Shown here one piece after another: positions 36,423 through 48,417 of a stretch of 64,000 nucleotides of DNA. The notes below the pieces were generated by a model. That model ran no database searches. It was not told the DNA's origin and worked only from the letters and a program-made list of their open reading frames with translations. The stretch comes from Stercorarius parasiticus (Eukaryota; Chordata; Aves; Charadriiformes; Stercorariidae). The translations under genes were made by a program, and so were the position numbers. The DNA lies in the NCBI GenBank assembly GCA_013396915.1, contig VWZL01002514.1, positions 1 through 64,000 of the forward strand, in the 5' to 3' direction. Every line of letters starts with the position of its first letter. Position 1 is the first letter of the stretch.

Positions 36423-36975
36423 CTGCCCCCAGATAACACGGGATTGTTAATAAATAGGTAAACCATGAATGTATCCCCATCTCTGGTCTGCTTCAACACA
36501 ATCACAATAGCACAGCATTTGATACCAGCCCCACTCTGTTCTGCCCAACTACACAAGAGAGAAAGCTAGAAATAGAAGATAAATAGAACTGGTCACCTTC
36601 CCACATCTCCAAAAGGTTGCTCGAATGGGGTAAACTATATAGAGAACAAAGCCTGTAAGAAGCGGAAATGGATATTTTCTATTTATCTGTTCCTGCTGCA
36701 TGTCAATCACATACAGAGCATGACTGGGGTGGACTCAGCTTCCGTTTCAGCACAAAGCAAAGTTCCCATTTCTCACGTAACGGCAGCGTGAAATAAATCT
36801 CAGGTACTCAAGAGCATACAACTAACCCAACATCAGCAGAGCCCTTGACCCACAAAATACCAACCTCCTTTTTTCTGCTCCTGGAATAAAGATCATGCCA
36901 TAAGATGAAAGTAGTCCATTTTCTTTTATTAGATGCTTAAAAATATGAGGTAGCTGTACAGAATTGTAATCTTAC
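36423..36975 (-). other. RAPGEF6: Intron 5
   Basis: 553 bp with no recognised feature. Confidence 0.8.
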
Positions 36976-37134
36976 CTGACAATCATCTACTTTGGTTCTG
37001 ACCACTCCATTCATGTACTGTTTGTCCAGAGAGGGAGTAATCCCAAAACTATTTCCCATACAGAGACTCTCACTCTTCCCATCAGGATAGCTGATTTCCA
37101 CTGTGCCATTTAAAATAACATACCAAGAATCGAG
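36976..37134 (-). CDS. RAPGEF6: RAPGEF6 exon 5: cNBD-like beta-barrel
   Basis: The exon is 159 nt, residues 170-222, phase 0, with acceptor CTTCCTGTAG|CTC and donor TGTCAG|GTAAGA. It encodes [20 protein letters not shown], then [20 protein letters not shown] and [10 protein letters not shown]. In a true cAMP-binding domain this place has FGE-(L/I)-A and PRAA(T/S); here FG (199-200) is followed by [10 protein letters not shown], so both the ribose-binding Glu and the phosphate-binding Arg are absent. This fits the reported inability of PDZ-GEFs to be activated by cAMP in the Epac manner. Confidence 0.96.
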
Positions 37135-38096
37135 CTACAGGAAGTAAAAAACAAATTTGAAAAGTGAAGCTAATTCAACAACTTCTATAAGCCGTTCCAA
37201 TGCTCTTATGTCAGAAAGGCTTTTTCTTGCAGTCTCCAGTTTGTTTTCACCACAGTTTTGCAACATTTAATTCACTAAAAACGTGCACTGTAAGGCAAGC
37301 AATAAAGATGACTTAAACAAGAATGCTTTTCAGCATTCTTCATTCATTTCAGAACTAATTCAGTAGGGAGGAATGCTGATGAATAGACAGCTTTTTTAAT
37401 CAGTGGGCTAATTGCTACAATATACTTATACCACTCAGTGAGAATGAATACTCTTTCCCTGGGCACCCATTTGGTCACTACCAAAGATGAGTCTACCTCA
37501 TCCTCTTGGAGGGATGACCTGCTATGGCCATTCCAGATGTCTTGTCTTGATCCGAGGGAAGAGAGAGAGATTTCAAAATAGGGATTTGGAGCACGTATGT
37601 TGGGAGCCTAACCACTGATAATTTGAACATCTGTCTCCTTCCACTGAATACGTGTGGAAGCTGCTTCTAATTTATACATTTATCTTATAATACCTACATA
37701 GTCGGGCAAGGATACCTCTTCATGTCAGTATTTAAAAAAATACAATATAAGAAGTTATTTTAGCAACAGAAACTACGCATTCTTCTATGCCACAAACAAT
37801 CTTTGAGATAAACTCCTCCCGATATTAGCACTTACCTGATAACAACATACTGAATGCTGTGTTATGTCTGTACTTGGCCACGTTGAAGTCTTGAAACGAG
37901 ACAGTAATACACAGGCAGAACCTCCCAAAGGGATGGGCTACGGTTTGGGGGTTTTGGATATAGGTCACGGTGAGAGAAGAATTCTCTAACTTTCCGGTGT
38001 GGAGATGGGAAATGGATTTTCTAGTCCTTCACCCCCAGATGCCCTTGCAAACTTACTGCCTACAGCACTCAAATTGCGTCGTAAGCAGTAACTTAC
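37135..38096 (-). other. RAPGEF6: Intron 4
   Basis: About 1.0 kb with no recognised feature. Confidence 0.75.
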
Positions 38097-38233
38097 CTCT
38101 TGGCCGTCTTCAAGTATGATGGCTCCTGCTTGCTCTACTACTTCAAATATCATCACTGAGCAGAGTTCTCTTCTCACAGACATAGTCATGTTGGCAAAAG
38201 CAGGGAGTTGATGCATAAATTCCAATAATTGCT
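38097..38233 (-). CDS. RAPGEF6: RAPGEF6 exon 4: start of cNBD-like domain
   Basis: The exon is 137 nt, residues 124-169, with acceptor GTCTAACAG|AG and donor CAAGAG|GTAAGT. It encodes [40 protein letters not shown] and EDGQE. Confidence 0.97.
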
Positions 38234-39042
38234 CTGTTAGACAAAGGAAACATTGGTATGAGGACTGCAAGGCCCAGGGGTTCCTTAGACACCTTACCCT
38301 CCACAGGTATATTAAATCTCGGTTAAATTCATAGAAAAATTGCTCAGTGGTGTAACAAACCCCATTAGCGCCTGTGGCTAAATGAGCCCAGTATGCATTT
38401 TGTCATTAACAACCCGAACGCAGCTCTACGGTCTTGATCATGTTCTGATTGACTCTGACGGCAGCAGTCTGGCTAGAGTGTAAAAGCACTTCAGCTCCAA
38501 ACATTTAGAACAATTAAAAATACCCTTACAGTACAGTAATTATAAGCTTGATAGGAACATGAAATGTTTTTCTAGTGTTTAGAAGTTATCTGAAGTATAG
38601 CATAACGCAAATGTTACTATTTAACTAATGCAAATTTCTAGTTAAACACTGCAGTAAATCATTTGCATCTTCAATGTTTTCCAGTTTACAATTGTTAAAT
38701 TTATACTGCAGTAATAGTATATACTCTTTGACTTTTAATAACTAATTCAGCAGTTTCATGCAGTCAAAATCACCTTGCTACTTATCCCTCCCCTACATCA
38801 ACACATACAATGACTGTAATATTTAACATCTTAAGCACCTCCAAGACTGTTTTTTAAAATACTTAAGTTTCTCAGAACAAATACTTTCTCAGTAAAAAGA
38901 GATATCATTCAATTAACAGTATCACTAGAGCAAAGCGATCTCTGGAAGGCATCATTCATAATTAGGAGGATATACATATACACTTTTCAGCTATGCTTCT
39001 CTTACAGATGTCCTTTAAGAGTTGGTTTTTTTTTCTCCTCAC
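38234..39042 (-). other. RAPGEF6: Intron 3
   Basis: About 0.8 kb, AT-rich, no recognised feature. Confidence 0.75.
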
Positions 39043-39226
39043 CAATATCATCATCAGTTTTATCTGCAGGCTCTTTCTCAAGGCACTCTCGTACAACATC
39101 TCGCCCTAGAAGCGGATCTGAAGTTCTGTCAATATCTTCATCTTCCTCCTCTTCTTCATCTTCAGAGTCTACAGGTGCTTCTGGAAGACCTGTTAAATCA
39201 ACGTCTCCCATCTCACTCTCTGTAGC
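39043..39226 (-). CDS. RAPGEF6: RAPGEF6 exon 3: acidic linker
   Basis: The exon is 184 nt, residues 63-124, with acceptor TTTTCTTTGTAG|GCT and donor GATATTG|GTGAGG. It encodes [20 protein letters not shown], then the acidic run [17 protein letters not shown] and [20 protein letters not shown]. The acidic stretch separates the N-terminal region from the cNBD-like domain. Confidence 0.96.
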
Positions 39227-40371
39227 CTACAAAGAAAACATCCACAGACAATGAGTTCCATTTCATCAGTATGACGACTGAACTCTTCGGTAACTAATAC
39301 AACAAAAGAAATTCTGTGAACAATTCAAACTAGGAATTGTAACAGCTCCCTTTCTGAACACTGAGAAAAACACATTACACTGAAATCAACAGTTACAGGA
39401 TGGTACAAATACATACATTGGCAGAAAGCAACACCATGCTACGGGCGTTATCATCACAAGTTCTGAAAATAAAATTAACATACTGGGACATTTGCTCTCT
39501 GTCTTTACTTACATCCCTCCCCACCTCCGATGAACTGCAGGCAGTACAAACCTACCAATATTAACTCTGTGACACAGGAAAAAGCAAAGCAGATGGACTG
39601 GCTAAAATGAAAGGGATTTGATCTCATTTTTAATGTTGGTATTATAACACAGATTTGAATCCTGGCATAGAGCAGGTGCAGCATATAAACTCGGGGGGGA
39701 AGGAGATAAGGATGACTATTCCTTCCTCTGTTGGCTGATTCTCACTTTATAGCATTTACTCTTTCTTGCGCATTCATGTAAACGAAATGGGGTTTTTTTT
39801 CCACAATTCGAGAGTCTGTATTATTAACGAAATAATAATTTAACTGTGTAATACCATTGGTTACCCAATGCCTGCAGACACGCTTCTGCTGCCATCAATA
39901 GATGGCAATATAGACATCACACTGAGCAAACACATGAAGCAAGGGCGAAAGAGAAAGCAATACTGGCAACAAAAAGCAGAATCATATAGGAAACATTTGC
40001 AATAATTCCTTATGTAAAGTTTAAATGATGTAATTGTGTGAAAATAACTTTCCAAACAGATGGAAGTGGGGGGGAGAAGTAGTATCAAATTTGCAATTTC
40101 CACAGAGTAGTTGCTCCACTACTTTTTTTTTTTTTCAGTTTAAGCCAGCATGCAAATCGTTTGTCTGTTCAAATTCAAAAATCTGAACAACAAGATGTGT
40201 CACTCAGAAGTATAAGGCAATTATATAAAGGCTTCCAGAAAACTGAGTTTCTTTTTAAATGAATGCATTTACAATATTCGCTTTCACTCTAAAAGAAATT
40301 CTTGAGATTTTACAAAAACACTGCTGATAAACTAACGCATCAAACACTCTACATGTTCACAAAACCTTCAA

Positions 40372-41260
40372 AGCAAAGGATGGGTCTTGTCCAACCTGCC
40401 TTTGAACACTTCCAGTGATGGGGCAGCCAGAACTTCTCTGGGCAACCTGTTCCAGTGTCTCAGCATCCTCATCGTAAAAACTTTTTTCCTTATATCCAAG
40501 CTAAATCTACCCTTTTTCAGTTTAAAACCGCTGCCCTTGCCCTGTCACTACAGGCCCTGGTAAAAAGTCTGTCTTATAAGCCCCATTAAAGTACTGAAAG
40601 GTCTCCTCGGAGCGTTATTCCCTTTTCTCCAGTCACTGGGGACTTCACCTGATTGCCATGACTTTTCAAGAGAGATGGACAGTCCTTCAGCAACTCCTCA
40701 GCAGCTCCTTCAGGACTCTGGGATGCACCCTGTTGGGTCCCATGGACTTGTGTATGTTCAGGCTCCTCAAGTGGTCTCAAACCCAATCTTCTCACACCAT
40801 GGGAAGGACTTCATTCCCCCAGTCCCCGCCTTGAGGTTCGGGGCCTTGAGAGATGTGAGAAGTGCGACTACCACTGAAAACTGAGGCAACAAAAGTGCTG
40901 AGTACCTCAGCTTTCTCCATGTCACTAGTTCTCCTCTCTTATTTGTGGAAGGAACTACATTTCCTTCAATCTTCTTTTTCTGACCAATGTACTGTAGAAG
41001 CCCTTCTTGTTGTTCTTCACATCCCTTGCCAAATCCTGCTCCAACTGTGCCTTCCCTTTCCCGATCCCAACCCTACACATCCCTATATTCTTCCCAGGAC
41101 ACCTAGCCCTGATCCCACTGTATGCATTTCCTTCTTGCACCTTAGTTTGACCAGGAGGTCCTCACCCAGCCATGCTGGTCTCCTGCCTTTTTCGCCTCAG
41201 AAAAAACACCCCTGATTTTAAGTGATTTAATCACAGCAGACTGCACTGCCTCCATCTTCC
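40372..41260 (-). mobile_element. CR1 LINE fragment with internal rearrangement, sense
   Basis: The plus strand shows CAACCTGCCTTTGAACACTT, TCTCTGGGCAACCTGTTCCA and AGTTTAAAACCGCTGCCCTT (CR1 3' region reversed) and then abruptly the more 5' CR1 text TCCCATGGACTTGTGTATGT, followed by further CR1-like sequence to about 41260. The reverse transcriptase part between them is missing. Old, with scrambled frames; boundaries approximate. Confidence 0.85.
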
Positions 41261-42906
41261 TACTCGCTCCGTGTTGCTTGGCTAACGCAAACCCAGCGCT
41301 TTGACGGCCGAGCAGCATTTATCTCCTTTTTGCGCTAGACAGAAAAATACTGGAGTTTAGATATAACCTTGGACCTTTGAGCTTGTCCTCATTTTAATAA
41401 TTAGCCAGCAACCCTAATAAATAAGGTTTAAATGATTTAACATAAGTATTTCTTTCAGAGTAGGATAACAATACATATAGGGTTAAATCTGTTTTATATT
41501 ACATCACTTTACTGGCTTATGTAGCTCACATTAACAGTTTTGGAATTAAGCCCAAGTGCAAATTGTGCTTGGAGAGTCTCAGCAGCACATGATCAGTACA
41601 GCATTTTATTCAAGGACTTTCCTAGCATTTCTTCATCTAGATAGCCACAATTTATATCAACTTTTCCAGGCAGAGTAAGACAGACTATGGTACTAATACC
41701 CGCTTTGATAACCTCAATCGAAGAGAGCAAAACTTAGGCTATAGGTTCTACGGAAAAGCGATGCTTTAAAATTTTCATTGTAGATCCTAGATAGGACAAC
41801 AAACAAATCTTCTCTTTCCTTGATAAATAAGTTATAATTTGATCAAGCCTTGAAATAAGAGACGGTCTTCAAAAGATTACGCGCAGCTGGTTGACAAAGG
41901 GTTGGCAGGTTGGGCAGCGCTGGGAGGAAGAGGAAGGATTTTGCTCATAAAGCTGTCTGCAGAAGTAGCTGCTCTTCCCAAGCGCGACGCCCCAGCTGTT
42001 TCCATTATCAAATATCAAAATCATTCCTCACGGAAACATTTAAGAACTACTAATTTATAAAATGAAACCAGAAGCTGCAACCCTCAAACCTTTGACAAAT
42101 ATGGATTTTCAGGATTGGGTCTACAGGGCAAGAACATCTCCTGAGAAGGCAACAGGGACAGACTCAACTGGTGAGTGACACGTAGATCAGCTGGAAAGTT
42201 AACACCAGTCAAAACATGTGTTTGCTATTTTTAAAATCATACTATTATTACTCTATATATAGCACTGCAAATTTTGCCAATTAACATGTTTCAGCCATGT
42301 TTGCTAAACATTGATCAGGGAGATGTCCCGTACTGGGCTACGCTTTGGAAGCCGAAGACATAAGAACTGGCCCTTGCAATGTTTTGGTGATAATGATACA
42401 TATCACACTAAATTGTGTGTCAGAAACACACACTGACAGGAAAAAAACTACTAAATATGTGTCCATAGAAGATTTCCTGTGCCATAACAATTCCATATGA
42501 TAATGTGTTTTAGTGCTCGTCATTCCTGATGCGACCTGCCATTAAAAGCAAGGGGTTTTTTCCCCTTCCCTCATGTCATTTCTGCCACGGGAAAAACAGC
42601 CAAGCCTTTTTTCAGAATTGACAGAATAACCCTCGATGCATATTTTATAGATAATCCATTTTAATATCAAACCCTTAACCATAATTGGAATTATCGCTGG
42701 GCAATAATGTCGCTGCCCACAAATAGTATATATTGACAGAGTGACAAATGAAAGATTAAAAAAAGAAAAGAGAAAGAGAAAAACTTAAGGCACACCACTG
42801 ACAGAACTAAGCAGATGAGTGAAAAATAGACACCAATTGGTTGGTCATTAAGGAACAGCTATTGCTACAGGCAATTAATTCATTATAGCAGAAGTGAGAC
42901 CCTACC

Positions 42907-42930
42907 CACCTCCATCCATCCATCCATCCA
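42907..42930. repeat. TCCA tandem repeat
   Basis: TCCATCCATCCATCCATCC is a short four-base microsatellite within intron 2. Confidence 0.85.
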
Positions 42931-45900
42931 GAGATGCGACCTGCATCACCTGTGCTACCCTGTCTGCCCGACTTAAAGCCCATCCCACAGAAGCAGAGAG
43001 AAGGATGTTTTCCTTCCGTAATACATTTTTTTTTCCCTGAGGATACCTATTACAGGCCAAAGCAGCTGTTTGCAGAAGTTTAATCCCTCATTTCAACTTC
43101 TGCACGCAAAACCACCCAGCTTCCCCTACCGCTAGCTAAACACTGTAGCTCTGAAATGAAGCATCCCATCAGAAATGGGCTGAATGAAAAAATTTACAAA
43201 ATCATTTAAAAAAATCCGCTTCAAGCAAATTAAAGAAGTTGTTTTAAAAATTGTAGGGAATAACTTACTTTTTTCTATATTAAAAAAAAAAAAAAAGGTC
43301 TACAGCCCAACCAACAGAAAACCAGTTGCTCTGCAGTTTTCCAAGAAAGCCAGACTTCGCAATACATTCATTTAGACGTTTTACCACACAAAGACTGAAA
43401 GCTCCAACAGGGAGCAGTAACAGTACAGGAGAAGAGAGAAAAATATCTTCATAAATTTATTTTCATTAAGTTTCTGCAACTAAGTGAGGGCTGAATACGA
43501 TGTGTCCCCAGCAGCGCTCACAGCCAGGGCTCCGTTTCTGCTGATCTCACCTCAAGCTTTATATTCAGCATTTCCCGTTCAACATCCTGCCCCGAGAGGC
43601 GGCTGGAACAAGGGAAACCTCATTTCAACACTATCGATGAGCACAGTGTACACACATGAACGGAAACCCTTTCCAAATCTTAATAAAAATTTGTTTCATT
43701 CTTTGGTTCTCCTATTCTGATCATATTTTCAAGTCTGGAATTATGTTTGCACTACTTACTGTAAAAATTAATGTTAACGTACCATTAACTCAAAAGGTCT
43801 TTTCAAGGCTACATTAATCAGAATTATTCAAAAATGCTCTTCCTCTGCTGACATTAATGATACTCCTAGAGAGTTTGGCATATAATAGACATGAAGCTGA
43901 CTGCAAAAAGCAAAGCATCATTTTCCAAGTAGTTCATGAAAAGCTTTATTTTAACGTACCAAAAATGCTTTCAGCTACCGAGCCAATACATTATACTCAA
44001 AATGTAGGTTTACTGTGTATCAAAGATTCTCTGCCTTCATAATATCATGATGAATATTGGGGGAAATGCTTTTCTTCTTCTTTCTTGTCTCAAAATCTGT
44101 CTATATTGACGTGTCACTGCAATATAACGCTACGTTAAATACTGCGCCGTGCTGTTATCACACACCACCTATCCATGCATGGGGAACTGGGTGACAGACA
44201 GTAAGAGACTTCTCCAAAACTCTTACAGCTACTGCAATAAAGTCCATAAAATACCCAGCAGCTTTTGGCAGGTTACTATTTGCACATTATGCATATGAGA
44301 ACAAGATACGAAGAATTCACTAAAAAAAATAAGGGGGAAAAAAAAAAAAAAGACCAATGCGTTGTCGGGGTGGGTTTTTTCCCCCCTCCCGACATGCTTG
44401 TTGCACATCTCTTCTTCACCCACAGTTTATGAAATGCTCGACTCTCCACTGCTATCTTGCAGGATCAATGATGCCGTAGCTGTGACCATCCATTGCTCTA
44501 GTATTATCTTTGAAGATCTCACAGGAGTGGAACAGGAGGGAACCTGCCTCAGCCACCCCCCGCCTGCCTGCAAATTCCCGGCAAAACGTACAGCGTCCCT
44601 CTTCCCTGCAGGACGCAAAAGCGGGCTCGTGTCACTGAAAAGGAGATTCCTACCTGAAAGGTCCTCACTCCTTAAAATTAATAGCAAATCTGCAGTAATT
44701 TTCACATTAATAAATTGATAATTCCTTAGGGTACAAAAAACACATTTCACCAATGCTTATTTGCTACTGTGCATATAAACGTGCTACTCCATTATTTCTT
44801 TTATTTATATAACTCTTATTTGTTTAACAATTATGCTCTTTTGGCATTTTCTGAAGAGTAGACATAAGGCATTTCAAATGCAATTAACCACACATGACAG
44901 AGTATTCACTTGTTACTGGAATTCTATCTTCTTTATCAATAACATCCGTTAAGTGCTCTTCACTTAGAGCAACCTCTCCCAGCTACTAAGGTAGACAGAC
45001 AGGCAGACGATGCTCAGGAAAACTGTCCATCAGCATCCTAATATAGGAGATGTCAAGGTACAATACACAGACTAGTTCTGGTGACTCTGACTAATGAAAA
45101 TCAATCCTGTTGACTCCGAAAATTTAAAAAATAAAAAAAACACGGAAAAAGGTACGGAACAAGATCTTCCAGCACTGCCTCTCAGAAATCAGAGAATTCA
45201 TTTTGAAAGGACTCTGCGGGATGCAAGCTGCTCCTGACCTAGCTGGCAGCAAGCAAATCTGAAGTAGTAGTAAGGTAATAGATTAAATAGGACAAAAATG
45301 CATAAAGACACTTAATGTTCTAGAAGGATAACGTTCTAAAAGCTTTTAATGCTTTATTTTTAAAGTTACCTAGCAATACTTTGCTGTAAATAAGATACAT
45401 CACTAATCTCTGTTTAGTGTATAGAAATAGTACCCAGACAGTACCAAGGGAATCAGTGTCTAAAATTAACTTACACCTACATCGTGCTCAATAGTTGCTG
45501 CATACTCAGGATTGTAGTTAGATTTCAACTTAAAACTGGAAAAGCTGTGCAATTTCTCATCAAGACAAACCCAAGATGAGCATCCTCATCAGCCAGAATG
45601 AAAAAAATCCATGAAACTAGCCCTGCAATTTGACGGGAGACAGGGAACTTATTAAGCGTATTATGTGTAAACAAACGAAAGCTATCTCTGGATTTCACTC
45701 AACTTCTGTTCCCAGCAAGCGCCACCACAATTTCTACAGTCAACTGGTGCAGAGAGGGCGTTTATTACCAAGCTTTTGTTTGCAGAACAGAACATCTGTT
45801 ATTAGCAATAAATACAAATAATCAAGGAAGGTATTTGAAACACCAGAATGACTTCATGAAATTTGTTCCATTTCAGAAAGAAGGAAAATGATGCCATAAA

Positions 45901-46087
45901 CCACCAAATGCGACTCTTAAAAGCAACAAGTCTATCCGACTTCTGCGTGGCTGTGGAGGTGGCCAGTCACACGAGCAATGCAGGGATACGCAGAAGCATC
46001 AAGAGGGCACGTCTTGGATAAAGGGCCACTGGTTTTTTTATGGAATGTTTAACACCAAGGAAAAATAAGAAACAAATGCAGTTTTAC

Positions 46088-46219
46088 CTGATAAATATCA
46101 GAGAGGCTGCTGCTCCCCGAGTCACTGGCAATGCTACATCCCGACTGGCTGGAGGGGACATGAGTCACCTGAGGATGAGGATTGTCGGTGAGATGCATCT
46201 TAGTAAGATCAGCTGGAAG
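46088..46219 (-). CDS. RAPGEF6: RAPGEF6 exon 2: Ser-rich segment, common to long and short isoforms
   Basis: The exon is 132 nt, residues 19-62, phase 0 at both ends, with acceptor TTTATTTACAG|CTT and donor TATCAG|GTAAAA. It encodes [20 protein letters not shown] and [20 protein letters not shown]. In RAPGEF2 the equivalent exon (LPADFTKLHL) is joined either to upstream cNBD exons or to a short alternative first exon, which is the arrangement proposed here. Confidence 0.96.
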
Positions 46220-47021
46220 CTGTAAATAAAACGGATTTGGGGAAAGGCAGGAAAAAGAAAGGAAAAAGGATGTGTAAGTCTGATCTGAAGACAAAGTTAT
46301 TCATAAAGCTTTTGTTACACATTCTAATATCCACCTGCAACTTGACAGACATTTTGAGAAAAAGCTAATTTAGACTAAGGTTGGCCAATCACATTCAGAT
46401 TTTATACAACAAAGAGAAAATGATGCACCTTTCGATAAAACAAAGGTCTACCCTCTTTACAGCTACCAGATCTACACCAGCAGGATTAAGAATGCATAAA
46501 GTGACAAATAGATGACGCCGGCCAAATACCCCAGAGTCATGCTCATGCTGCAATCCACTACGGAGCAGGATTCCTGTTTATAAATTCAATTCATGCCTTA
46601 GTTCAAGAATAACCTTTAGAAAACATCAACATAGGACAAAAAGTAATGTAATCTAAACGAAAGTTTTGGTCCATAAAATGCTTTGAATTTTCTTTAAGAA
46701 AATGAGTACACAGAAAGAATATTATGAATTTTTGGTACATGTATGTACAATGGCACTTCTATTTTACAAATCTATCTGTAAATGAACACACATAGATAAG
46801 ATATATAAATTTTAGTGCATGATCAAAGCCTGCAAACATGTTCTTTCTACTGAAAAAAGTAAAAATCAGCAGCAGGCTTTTTTGGAATCAGAGCCACATG
46901 GAACACTATCAAATAACCAGTCTAATTCAGCTGCTCATTTATTTTCTGCCACATATATTTCTCTTATTTTTAAATTTACACTCAACTATATAGAAAGAAT
47001 ATTGTATCAGTGAATCACAGA

Positions 47022-47038
47022 ATCATAGATTCTATGAT
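47022..47038. repeat. CR1-tail-like palindrome
   Basis: ATCATAGA-T-TCTATGAT is two inverted copies of the CR1 terminal octamer type around one base, preceded by CACAGA. It may be the remnant of two opposed CR1 tails. The body of the element is absent. Confidence 0.45.
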
Positions 47039-48171
47039 AAAACGGTAAAATGTATATACTTCTACCATTTATACATGAAAAAATTTATATACTATTCCTT
47101 TAAAAAAGATGTTCTGATGCAGAAAAGAGTCCAAAACTCCTCTGACAGCATTAAGTACCATGATAGAAACGGTTTCTTCTGTAAAATAAAATTCCACGCA
47201 GTCATGTCAGCCACTAGATATTCAGTTCTACGAGTTAAAAGATAATTTTGTACAAATGTTGATGATCCAATATCAACTTTATAAATACTGATGAAACTTC
47301 TAAGAAATGGAAAGCTGGTTTTCATTTGGAACCACATATTTGTGTGGATTTTTGGAAGAGCAAAGAGGAGAAGCACTTGACCAAATACTTGTTCACACAT
47401 TTTTTGAAACCAAAGGCAGCACTGTTGGTCTCTCCAAACCTTCCTCACCCCCAGAAAAAAAAAAGTTGAGAGCGCCTCTGACACACGTACCATAATTTTG
47501 ATTATCAAAATGGTTATGCAGAACACGGGGGATGTTGTGCCATCTCTACCTGCCAATGACATCGTCATTGCCAAGCACTACTCAAACCTGAGCATCCTCT
47601 GGGCTCTAAAAACCAGCACAGATCCTACCCTGCAAAGTAACTCTGGGAACTAAAAGACTACAAAACTGTTTTTCAGTTATCCTAATACTTACATTATTGT
47701 AGGTGTATGTATATATTTTACTTACAAAAAAGAAAGTATAAAGTATCCAACCTGTAAATTAACATCTATGTGCGCATGTATTTGGAAAAGGAGAAAGTTT
47801 GAAACTGGGAGATTGCTAAACTTTCACAAACTGCCATAAAAAAACCCCATCCAAGCAGCAGGTACAAAATAGCAAACTTGATCCAAATACAAAGGAAACA
47901 CAACACTTTGAAGCCTATGTTTAGCCACCAAAAAAAAGTTTTACAGGCTAAAAAAAAAAAAAAAAAATATCTATTTTCAGGATTTGAGAACAGCAGAAAG
48001 GTCAAACCACTGAGCTGACAAAACTCAGTCCCGTGGCCAAGAGGCGGCTGGCGATCTGTCAGCAGGCGCAGCACGCGCCGACGTACACCCAGGTGTGACC
48101 TCTTCAACACCACCAACTAAAAGTACATGAGTGAAGCAGAAAGCCGAGGTTTAGTTCTGGTCTGGAGCACA

Positions 48172-48417
48172 CATAGAATGGTTTGGGTTGGAAGGGACCT
48201 TAAAGCCCATCCAGTTCCACCCCCTGCCCTGGGCAGGGACACCTCCCACCAGACCAGGTTGCTCCAAGCCCCGTCCAACCTGGCCTTGAACCCCTCCAGG
48301 GATGGGGCAGCCACAGCTTCTCTGGGCAACCTGGGCCAGGGGCTCACCACCCTCACAGCAAAGAATTCCTTCCTGAGATCTCATCTAAATCTCTCCTCTT
48401 TCAGTTCAAAACCGTTA
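48172..48417 (-). mobile_element. Truncated CR1 LINE, sense
   Basis: The plus strand begins ATAGAATGGTTTGGGTTGGA and continues through CCCTGCCCTGGGCAGGGACA to TTTCAGTTCAAAACCGTTA, the reverse of a CR1 3' end. By eye near-identical to the copies at 10498 and 55014. Confidence 0.95.

Larger units (their letters stand above)
39227..46087 (-). other. RAPGEF6: Intron 2
   Basis: About 6.9 kb. It contains a sense CR1 fragment (40372-41260), a short TCCA tandem repeat (42907-42930), poly(A) runs (about 43280-43296 and 44337-44351) and an imperfect hairpin near 44363-44394. No exon was found. Confidence 0.7.

Noticed and set aside
44363..44394. Hairpin TGTCGGG...CCCGACA as a terminator or small RNA
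   Set aside because: Short imperfect stem with a T/C-rich loop in intron; no further support.
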